Source: an uncultured Methylococcaceae bacterium
GTDB taxonomy: Bacteria; Pseudomonadota; Gammaproteobacteria; Methylococcales; Methylomonadaceae
Assembly (NCBI GenBank): GCA_903873045.1
Contig: CAIQND010000731.1
Span: 1-8,099 of the forward strand
Reading direction: 5' to 3'
Length of the DNA stretch: 8,099 bases
The notes beneath the pieces are model-generated. The model saw only the letters and a list, made by a program, of their open reading frames with translations. It was not told the DNA's origin and made no database searches. Within the stretch, counting starts at the first letter, position 1. Every line of letters starts with the position of its first letter. Below are positions 1 to 5,228 of the stretch, piece by piece. Position numbers and translations under genes: made by a program.

Positions 1-66
1 AATATTGCTGGGGGAGAGCAGTGCGGCATTAAGCGCGATGGGCGATTGTTTGAAAGGAATATTCAT
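1..66 (-). CDS. N-terminal fragment of a probable transposase (runs off the left edge)
   Basis: An ATG at 66-64 opens a frame that stays open to the window edge, giving 22 residues beginning MNIPFKQSPIALNAALL. The fragment is too short for a domain call. Its position just inside an IS1182-like terminal repeat, about 25 bases behind a TGG-TATAAT promoter-like sequence, makes a transposase the best guess. I see no Shine-Dalgarno sequence in front of the ATG, which is not unusual for insertion-sequence genes. It could also be a chance frame. Confidence 0.4.
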   Translation of the reverse strand, partial: MNIPFKQSPIALNAALLSPSNI

Positions 67-97
67 CGGTCAGTGATTGTTTTAAGTGTAGGTGGCA

Positions 98-126
98 ATT
101 ATACCATTATTAGCTGGCGTTTTCGG
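98..126 (-). promoter_or_regulatory. Candidate promoter of the insertion-sequence gene
   Basis: On the minus strand 103-98 reads TATAAT, a consensus -10 hexamer, preceded by TGG (106-104), an extended -10. Seventeen bases further upstream the hexamer at 126-121 is CCGAAA, a poor -35 lying inside the putative terminal repeat. A start near base 91 would leave a leader of about 25 bases before the ATG at 66. Extended -10 promoters tolerate weak -35 boxes. Confidence 0.4.
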
Positions 127-159
127 ACAGCCTCCTAGGTCATAAATGTAATAACGAAA

Positions 160-246
160 GACCCCGTTTTTCTATGACCCCGTTTTTCAAAGACTTGACC
201 CCGTTTTTCCCATCGATTTTTCAATCGAGTCTGACCCCATCGATTG
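160..246. repeat. Cluster of GACCCCGTTTTTC direct repeats with a GACCCCATCGATTG variant
   Basis: Exact copies of the 13-mer GACCCCGTTTTTC lie at 160-172, 176-188 and 197-209. A divergent copy, GACCCCATCGATTG, starts at 233. Between them TCGATT (213-218) pairs with AATCGA (223-228) around a four-base loop. On the minus strand the motif reads GAAAAACGGGGTC. GGGGTCAGACTCGATTG-like sequences of this kind are, from memory, often found at or behind the ends of IS200-like (Y1/RAYT) transposase genes in proteobacteria; no such gene is visible here. The cluster supplies the last 17 codons of the frame at 187-1122, so it looks inserted rather than native to that gene. Confidence 0.7.
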
Positions 247-1122
247 CTGAACTGCACGATTAGCCCAGTTAAAGGGTAAAAAGTTGTGAAGCACATGTGA
301 AAGACATAACAACAACCAGTCAATAATTGTTATACCGCTGGGAGCCAAAACCGATGCTGCATGAGAACCCGGTATAAGTATACTTGATACTAAAACACCC
401 ACTGCCGGTAGAAAAGCAATAATTACCGCAACACACGGACGCAATAGTTGTGTCAATCGTTGTGGATGCGTGTGAAGCCAAGTCAGTACAATGAGAAAGG
501 GAACACTTGGATATGTATATTCTACAGTGAAGAATGAAAGGCTAAGTAGTATAGCCCCTATAATAGCTTGCCAGATCGTCCCCTTTGGCTCTGCGCAGCG
601 AAGAATCAGGCTTGAGCCAAAAAAGAATAACGCTATACCAAATAAATGGGGGCCATATACGATCACATCGGTCATACAATCAGAAGTTGCTGTCACCATT
701 AAACATCCCGCCATTAATGGAAAAATAGCTGACTGTGACCAAATTACCCTAGCCAGACGGGCAATAGCGATTCCATTTAACAGCCAAGCAATCACATAAA
801 ATATCTGTAAAAATTTACCGGGCGACAAAAACTGTATAGACAAAACAAATGGCCAGAAAACTAACGAACGGGTAACACCATCCGCAGGATAACGAAGCAT
901 AATCTGTTCTATTAAGGGTTTTGATTTATTTATCCAGGCTTGAGAGATAAAATTGAAATCATCACTCCCATTAAACCACACATCGCGTGTAAAAGGATCA
1001 ATACCCCACACCAATAAAGACAGGATTATCATAGGCATAATACTGACGAGAACTTTGAACATATTATGGAAAGAATTGCTTCTAAATATATTACATATTA
1101 TTTTCATATAAATTAATTGCAC
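187..1122 (-). CDS. GT-C-like multi-pass membrane protein, 3'-truncated
   Basis: The frame encodes 311 residues, of which about 294 look native. The chain is strongly hydrophobic, with roughly seven or eight membrane helices. After the first helix (about 23-40) comes a loop with Asp-Asp at 54-55 (GSDDF), like the acidic pair in the first periplasmic loop of GT-C glycosyltransferases that use polyprenyl-phosphate sugars. I do not recognise a closer family. GT-C proteins usually exceed 450 residues, and here the last 17 codons (from 240 down) come from the GGGGTC repeat cluster, so the 3' part is probably missing and the gene may be inactive. The start is GTG at 1122, chosen because AAAGGA (1134-1129) stands six bases before it; an ATG at 1107 is the alternative but lacks a well-spaced ribosome site. 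A gap of about 250 bases separates it from the aminotransferase gene. Confidence 0.7.
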   Translation of the reverse strand: MQLIYMKIICNIFRSNSFHNMFKVLVSIMPMIILSLLVWGIDPFTRDVWFNGSDDFNFISQAWINKSKPLIEQIMLRYPADGVTRSLVFWPFVLSIQFLSPGKFLQIFYVIAWLLNGIAIARLARVIWSQSAIFPLMAGCLMVTATSDCMTDVIVYGPHLFGIALFFFGSSLILRCAEPKGTIWQAIIGAILLSLSFFTVEYTYPSVPFLIVLTWLHTHPQRLTQLLRPCVAVIIAFLPAVGVLVSSILIPGSHAASVLAPSGITIIDWLLLCLSHVLHNFLPFNWANRAVQQSMGSDSIEKSMGKTGSSL

Positions 1123-1128
1123 CTATAA

Positions 1129-1134
1129 TCCTTT
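1129..1134 (-). promoter_or_regulatory. Ribosome binding site favouring the GTG start at 1122
   Basis: AAAGGA on the minus strand sits six bases before GTG (1122-1120). The in-frame ATG at 1107-1105 has only an AGG 14 bases away. This favours the GTG start by five codons. Confidence 0.55.
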
Positions 1135-1219
1135 CAGATAAATAACTTCCAAGAAAACCCAATAAGCATATTGATTTTAAAGGATTTTAATTTTCGAAGT
1201 TGGAAATTTAATATCTTAA

Positions 1220-1239
1220 AGTCTATATACTTATAGACT
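1220..1239. repeat. Perfect inverted repeat, 8-bp stem, 4-base loop
   Basis: AGTCTATA (1220-1227) is the exact reverse complement of TATAGACT (1232-1239), separated by TACT. On the minus strand the second arm is followed by TTTAAGATATTAAATTT, which is T-rich but not an unbroken run. The stem has only two G-C pairs, so as an intrinsic terminator it would be weak. An operator or a chance palindrome in AT-rich DNA are alternatives. Confidence 0.45.
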
Positions 1240-1274
1240 CCTAATCGGCATATTGACCAAACCCAGTTTTTATA

Positions 1275-1301
1275 TAGAGTAACCAATATAACGTTACTCT
1301 A
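1275..1301. repeat. Perfect inverted repeat, 9-bp stem, 9-base loop
   Basis: TAGAGTAAC (1275-1283) pairs perfectly with GTTACTCTA (1293-1301) around a nine-base AT-rich loop. Neither strand has a T run behind it, so it does not look like an intrinsic terminator. It lies 70-100 bases behind the aminotransferase stop. It could be a 3'-end stabilising hairpin, a protein-binding dyad or chance. Confidence 0.5.
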
Positions 1302-1373
1302 CCCAAGTTATTCAGCTATTTTTTAGTATTTAAGTGTTTTTAAATAAATAGTGGTTTGTCCATTATTCTTCTT

Positions 1374-2507
1374 TCAGAACCCAGTTTGTGCGGCGTCGAT
1401 CACTCGATCAATATCAGTATCCAATCCTACCCATAGAGGTAAACGGACAAGTCGTTCTGAAAGTTGACTGGTAATAGATAAATCACCATTAGCTCGTCCA
1501 AACTTCATACCTGCTGGAGCAGAATGTAACGGTACATAATGAAAAACAGTGTTTATGCCTTTCTCTTTTAGATCATTTATAAATGCTGTACGCTTTTCCA
1601 ATGAATCCAACAATAAATAATACATGTGTGCATTTTGGATGCAATCTTCTGGAATAATAGGACGACGCAACATACCTGAGGCCTCTAACGATTCAAATGA
1701 TTCATGGTACTGATGCCAAATCGCCAGGCGCTTACTGGTGATTTGCTCTGCCTCTTCCATCTGTGCCCACAAAAAAGCTGCAATCACTTCCCCCGGCAAA
1801 TATGAAGAACCAATATCAACCCAAGTGTACTTATCAACTTGACCCCGAAAAAACTGGCCACGGTTGGTTCCTTTCTCGCGGATCATCTCGGCACGTTCAA
1901 CAAAGCGTTCGTCATTAACTAACAAAGCGCCACCTTCACCTGAAATAATATTCTTGGTCTCGTGAAAAGAATATGCTCCCAAGTGGCCTATGGAACCGAG
2001 TGGTTTACCTTTATAAGTAGACATGATCCCTTGTGCAGCATCTTCGATAACCAACAGGTTATGACGCAGCGCAATATCCATAATGGTATCCATTTCACAA
2101 GCGACTCCGGCATAATGTACAGGCACAATAGCCTTGGTGCGAGAGGTGATGGCGGCTTCAATCAGAGTCTCATCAATATTTAAGGTATCGGGGCGAATAT
2201 CTACAAATACCGGCACCCCACCACGCAAAACAAAAGCATTGGCAGTTGATACAAACGTATAAGACGGCATGATCACCTCATCGCCCGGCTGAATATCCGC
2301 AAGAATTGCAGCCATTTCAAGTGCCGCCGTGCAGGAATGGGTGAGCAATGCCTTTTTAGCACCTGTTTTAGCTTCCAGCCATTCGTGGCATTTTTTTGTA
2401 AACATGCCATCCCCGGAAAGATGACCATTGGTATGTGCTTGTGCGATATACCAAAGTTCACGACCCGTCATGTAGGGTTTGTTAAAAGGGATATTGTTTA
2501 TAGTCAT
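1374..2507 (-). CDS. wecE: dTDP-4-amino-4,6-dideoxygalactose transaminase (WecE/RffA type)
   Basis: This PLP-dependent DegT/DnrJ/EryC1-family aminotransferase has 377 residues, matching the roughly 376 of E. coli WecE (also called RffA). WecE moves an amino group from glutamate to C4 of dTDP-4-keto-6-deoxyglucose in the cytosol, giving dTDP-Fuc4N. Long blocks match the E. coli protein as I remember it: IQPGDEVIMPSYTFVSTANA (72-91), VPVHYAGVACEMDTIM (128-143) and REKGTNR..FFRGQVDKYTW (210-229). The PLP lysine is K185 in SFHETKN (180-186), with EDAAQ at 155-159. The ATG at 2507 has AAAGGA ten bases upstream and aligns within a few residues of the WecE start. Nearby acyltransferases and a GtrB-like transferase fit use of the product in a surface glycan. 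Its dehydratase partner is not in the window. A sister aminotransferase acting on a similar 4-keto sugar is the main alternative. Confidence 0.92.
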   Translation of the reverse strand: MTINNIPFNKPYMTGRELWYIAQAHTNGHLSGDGMFTKKCHEWLEAKTGAKKALLTHSCTAALEMAAILADIQPGDEVIMPSYTFVSTANAFVLRGGVPVFVDIRPDTLNIDETLIEAAITSRTKAIVPVHYAGVACEMDTIMDIALRHNLLVIEDAAQGIMSTYKGKPLGSIGHLGAYSFHETKNIISGEGGALLVNDERFVERAEMIREKGTNRGQFFRGQVDKYTWVDIGSSYLPGEVIAAFLWAQMEEAEQITSKRLAIWHQYHESFESLEASGMLRRPIIPEDCIQNAHMYYLLLDSLEKRTAFINDLKEKGINTVFHYVPLHSAPAGMKFGRANGDLSITSQLSERLVRLPLWVGLDTDIDRVIDAAQTGF

Positions 2508-2559
2508 GTCTTATTCGTCCTTTCTTATATTATTGGCTTTCGAACATTAATCATGTGAG

Positions 2560-3090
2560 TTAATGTGACAGAATCCGATCTTTGATAACACGCGCAGGGT
2601 TGCCAACAGCCACCGAGAAGGGTGGCACACTTTTGGTAACTACAGACCCGGCACCAATAACAGCCCCCTTTCCAACTACTACACCGGGAAGTATTATTGA
2701 TCCTCCGCCGATCCAAACATAGTCCTCAATAATCACGCTAGCAGCCGTGTCGCTTAAATCAAGCGTTGAGTAGTCGTGGGTTGCAGTAAAAATACGTACA
2801 TGAGGTCCTAAGGCAACATTATTCCCTATCGTTATTTCTATATTGTCCACCATATAAGACGCAAACAGTGAACAATCACGATTAATAGTAACGTTGTAAC
2901 CCAAGCTTATACGTGACGGGTATCGGAAGTAGGTCTTATAATCGATAAGACAATTTCTACCGACCTTCTTGAAAATAAATTTGAATATCAGGTTCCGCCC
3001 AAAGGACGGTAGTATCTCCATCAACAAATATAAAATATTAATAAAAAAAGAATAGATACTGTAAAGAAAAATTTTTGTTGATAAATTCAT
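2560..3090 (-). CDS. Hexapeptide-repeat (LbH) acyltransferase, WbbJ/maltose-acetyltransferase-like
   Basis: The 176-residue protein has an N-terminal hydrophobic stretch (about 6-30), a basic linker and then left-handed beta-helix repeats from about 44 to 153. It carries the usual features of sugar O- or N-acetyltransferases: GPHVRIFTATHDYS (95-108) with the likely catalytic H105, VWIGGGSIILPGV (125-137), and the closing IGAGSVVTKSVPPFSVAVGN (145-164) that binds acetyl-CoA. It probably acetylates a sugar or nucleotide-sugar of this locus on the cytoplasmic side, possibly the amino sugar made by the next gene, but the substrate cannot be read from the sequence. Its ATG overlaps the stop of the GtrA-like gene as ATGA (3090-3087), so the two are probably translationally coupled. 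The N-terminal hydrophobic segment suggests membrane association. The aminotransferase gene follows after 52 bases. Confidence 0.88.
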   Translation of the reverse strand: MNLSTKIFLYSIYSFFINILYLLMEILPSFGRNLIFKFIFKKVGRNCLIDYKTYFRYPSRISLGYNVTINRDCSLFASYMVDNIEITIGNNVALGPHVRIFTATHDYSTLDLSDTAASVIIEDYVWIGGGSIILPGVVVGKGAVIGAGSVVTKSVPPFSVAVGNPARVIKDRILSH

Positions 3091-3509
3091 TGTCTGCTCT
3101 TAATTGTCGAATTGGCGATATCAAGTCCGTTGCTCTTAGGATGGTTGAGAGTAAATATCCAATATTTTTGTACAATGAATAATAGTGCAGAGATAACTAC
3201 TAAGTTTGCGGCTTGTACCCAATAATGTGGCACACCCATACGATCTACCGCTATCCACATGGAAAAAAAGTTCAGCATGTATGCTATCGCATAAGCAATG
3301 ACAAAACGGAAAGTTGATTTGGATAAATCACCTTGATGTGCGAATGTCCATTGCCGATTACCAATAAATCCGATGGATGCGCCCGTTATAAAAACTAATG
3401 TCATTGCAATTTTGGGTTCAAGACCATGAAAGGTAATGAGTAAGTAAACACAATATATTGTTGCATTACTTACTACTCCCACGACTCCATAACGAATCAA
3501 TTGCCACAT
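3087..3509 (-). CDS. GtrA-family membrane protein
   Basis: This small protein of 140 residues has four membrane helices (about 4-25, 34-50, 66-86 and 97-116), the standard GtrA size and layout. The family signatures are present: an N-terminal RYGVVGVVSN (6-15), FIGNRQWTF (48-56) after helix 2, and IVQKYWIFT (112-120) after helix 4. GtrA proteins accompany GtrB-type polyprenyl-phosphate glycosyltransferases and are thought to help flip the lipid-linked sugar; a GtrB-like gene lies one gene upstream. I chose the ATG at 3509 because it places the family's N-terminus correctly. The frame extends to a TTG at 3572 (161 residues), which would add 21 residues not typical of the family, and neither start has a strong ribosome site. 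The stop overlaps the next gene's start as ATGA. About 114 bases without a gene precede it. Confidence 0.88.
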   Translation of the reverse strand: MWQLIRYGVVGVVSNATIYCVYLLITFHGLEPKIAMTLVFITGASIGFIGNRQWTFAHQGDLSKSTFRFVIAYAIAYMLNFFSMWIAVDRMGVPHYWVQAANLVVISALLFIVQKYWIFTLNHPKSNGLDIANSTIKSRQ

Positions 3510-3623
3510 AAAAAATAACTCATGGTACCAAACAATGGTAAATATCTTGTGGGTTGTTGAAGGAAAAACCAAGCGAAACGTAAAGATTGAAGACAGAGAG
3601 ATTTGTGGCAGAAATCGAGCTTT

Positions 3624-4235
3624 TTACTTTCCGTCATGATTAACGCCTTTCTTATTTTCTAACATAGCTTTAAGTTTAACTTCTTCACTGAGATAATCTT
3701 GCTCAAGCTCCAGAAGCGCCTGTTTGCGTGATTTCAAACGCTTGGCTGGGATACCAAAGTAGACCGACCAAGGCTCTGTGGACTTGGTAACCAGGCTCAT
3801 AGCGCCAATGGAGGTGCCCTCTTCAAGGGTGATGCCAGGCATAATCACTGAACAGGTTCCAACGATGGAATGGCGCTTAATAAGAACCGATGCTTTAGTT
3901 TCATGTTTGTATTTGTCTGGCACGGTGGGGTTGGTAAGTGTGCGCCCGGAATAGTCATCCGATTGCGAAAAAACGTGACACCCGTATGCCAAACCACTAA
4001 AGTCATCAAGAGTAACCCCCAAATCACCTCCACCAATATTGCAAAAAACGGCGATATGTACGTTTCGTCCAAGGGTCACTTTTCCTGAAATAACACAAAA
4101 ATCATCAATGCGACTATGGTCACCTATTTCCATTAACTCTGGATTATAAATTGAAGCCTTATCGCTAATTTTGACATTATCGCCCAAGCGCTTAAAACCC
4201 AAGGCAGCCAGAGATGCTTCAGTTAGAAATGCCAT
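3624..4235 (-). CDS. Hexapeptide-repeat acyltransferase with SDDY active-site region
   Basis: The 203-residue protein opens with an alpha-helical lead (1-20), followed by beta-helix hexapeptide repeats (about 20-155) and a charged C-terminal helix (167-195). Acetyltransferase marks are IVGTCSVIMPGITLEEG (124-140) and IGAMSLVTKSTEPWSVYFGI (143-162), followed by PAKR. Where the other acyltransferase here has the catalytic THDY, this one reads SQSDDYSG (90-97); the nearest histidine is H87. I recall similar SDDYSG proteins from O-antigen clusters, so this is probably a subfamily trait, not a defect. It likely acylates a sugar, O- or N-linked, in the cytosol; the substrate is unknown. The ATG at 4235 has AAGGAG seven bases upstream and overlaps the preceding glycosyltransferase gene by 17 bases, which ties the two together. 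Confidence 0.88.
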   Translation of the reverse strand: MAFLTEASLAALGFKRLGDNVKISDKASIYNPELMEIGDHSRIDDFCVISGKVTLGRNVHIAVFCNIGGGDLGVTLDDFSGLAYGCHVFSQSDDYSGRTLTNPTVPDKYKHETKASVLIKRHSIVGTCSVIMPGITLEEGTSIGAMSLVTKSTEPWSVYFGIPAKRLKSRKQALLELEQDYLSEEVKLKAMLENKKGVNHDGK

Positions 4236-5214
4236 GTTTATACTCCTTTGTTTCTGGTATACCTAACGCCTCGGATTCAACGGAAATTTGCTCATCGAAG
4301 GTTGCCCGTCTAATGATATACAGAGGTCGATTTTTGCTTTCGTCAAAAGTTTTGCCAAGATAAATACCGATGATACCCAGAATGGAGATGATGATACCGC
4401 CGATAAAATATAAGGAAACAATTAAACTGTTCCAGCCCGGAATGGCTGAACCATAGAGAAGTGCACGACCTAAAATGTAGGTGCCATAAAAAAAAGACAG
4501 GGATGCCATCAGGAAGCCAAACCGCACCGCGAGGCGCAAGGGTTTGTCCGAATAGGCAATAATGGCATCCGAAGATAGCTTCCACAGTTTGGCAAAGGTG
4601 TAGGTGGACTTGCCCTCTAAACGTTCCGCATGTTCTACCTCAATGCTGGCCGTAGGAAAGCCCATCCATTGCACCAGCCCACCTAAGAAGCGCAGTTGCT
4701 CGCGCATTAGGCAGAAGTTAGCCACGACCTTGCGCGACATAATACGAAAGTTACCGCTATCTCCATCATATTTGATATCTGCGAGATAACTGAACAACTT
4801 ATAAAACGCCCATGAGGTTATGCGCTTTAATAAGGGATCCTTACGCTTCCCACGGAGAGCAAGCACAATGTCATAGCCTTCTTGGGCTTTGGCATACAGA
4901 CGAGGAATTTCCTCGGGACGATCCTGCAAGTCACAATCCATCACCACAATCCAGTCACCACTGCAATGATCCAACCCTGCGGTGATGCCATAGTGCTGGC
5001 CGAAATTGCGGCTGAACTGGATACCATGAACACGTGGGTCGGCGGCTGCTAACCGTTCAATTACCTGCCATGAATTGTCACCACCACAGTCTTCGACCAA
5101 AATGATTTCAAAGCTTAGTGTTATACTTTCTAAAGCTGATTTAAGTCGCTGATATAGCTCGTCGAGGCAATTCTCGGCTTTATAAACGGGGACAACTACT
5201 GAAATGTGAGTCAT
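4219..5214 (-). CDS. GtrB/ArnC/DPM1-like polyprenyl-phosphate glycosyltransferase (GT2)
   Basis: A 331-residue family 2 glycosyltransferase. It starts with the GT-A strand ISVVVPVYKAE (4-14), has EDCGGDNSW (41-49), the metal-binding DCDLQD (93-98), SGNFRIMSRKV (153-163) and the FLGGLVQWMGF block (176-186). Two membrane helices follow (about 229-252 and 263-287), and the GIYLGKTFDESKNRP tail is typical of the GtrB/ArnC group. Such enzymes transfer a sugar from a nucleotide donor to undecaprenyl phosphate at the inner face of the inner membrane. With GtrA and GT-C genes nearby it forms a Gtr-type set. I chose the ATG at 5214; a TTG at 5232 would add six residues and overlap the upstream stop as TTGA. 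Neither has a clear ribosome site. It overlaps the following acyltransferase gene by 17 bases. The sugar is not determined by the sequence. Confidence 0.92.
   Translation of the reverse strand: MTHISVVVPVYKAENCLDELYQRLKSALESITLSFEIILVEDCGGDNSWQVIERLAAADPRVHGIQFSRNFGQHYGITAGLDHCSGDWIVVMDCDLQDRPEEIPRLYAKAQEGYDIVLALRGKRKDPLLKRITSWAFYKLFSYLADIKYDGDSGNFRIMSRKVVANFCLMREQLRFLGGLVQWMGFPTASIEVEHAERLEGKSTYTFAKLWKLSSDAIIAYSDKPLRLAVRFGFLMASLSFFYGTYILGRALLYGSAIPGWNSLIVSLYFIGGIIISILGIIGIYLGKTFDESKNRPLYIIRRATFDEQISVESEALGIPETKEYKHGISN
4243..4248 (-). promoter_or_regulatory. Strong ribosome binding site inside the upstream gene
   Basis: AAGGAG on the minus strand, seven bases before the ATG at 4235, lies within the last codons of the GtrB-like gene. 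It fixes the start of the acyltransferase and shows that the 17-base overlap is real. Confidence 0.7.
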
Positions 5215-5228
5215 ATATGGAGAGCAAT

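Larger units (their letters stand above)
1..134 (-). mobile_element. Partial insertion sequence, probable IS1182-type end
   Basis: The bases 120-134 read, on the minus strand, GAGGCTGTCCGAAAA. This resembles the GGCTGTC-plus-A-run terminal repeat I know from IS1182-family elements. It is followed inward by a promoter-like sequence and a reading frame that runs off the left edge, the usual layout of an insertion sequence end. Directly outside the putative repeat is CTAG (135-138, inside the palindrome CCTAGG), a plausible target duplication. The other end lies outside the window, so neither the duplication nor the family can be confirmed. A non-IS origin remains possible. Confidence 0.5.
1123..1373. 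other. AT-rich intergenic region without a gene
   Basis: This is the only sizeable gap in the gene row. It is very AT-rich: 11 of the 60 bases at 1081-1140 are G or C. I see no credible coding frame on either strand. It holds two perfect inverted repeats, listed separately. No clear promoter with both boxes was found; TTGGTC (1260-1255) followed 19 bases on by TATAAG is a poor candidate for the gene at 187-1122. The gap may split the locus into two transcription units, with the truncated membrane gene read separately or by read-through. Confidence 0.6.

Noticed and set aside
135..323. Minus-strand 62-residue frame across the repeat cluster
   Set aside because: It overlaps the truncated membrane gene in another frame and is largely made of repeat sequence; no start signal or family resemblance.
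491..799. Plus-strand 102-residue frame
   Set aside because: It lies opposite the hydrophobic coding sequence of the GT-C-like gene and resembles no protein; a shadow frame.
1260..1388. Direct repeat AACCCAGTTT at 1260-1269 and 1379-1388
   Set aside because: Only ten bases match, and one copy is coding sequence at the end of the aminotransferase gene; within chance expectation.
3510..3623. Possible longer GtrA-like protein starting at TTG 3572
   Set aside because: The extra 21 residues do not fit the GtrA family start, TTG is rare and no ribosome site precedes it; noted only as an alternative.
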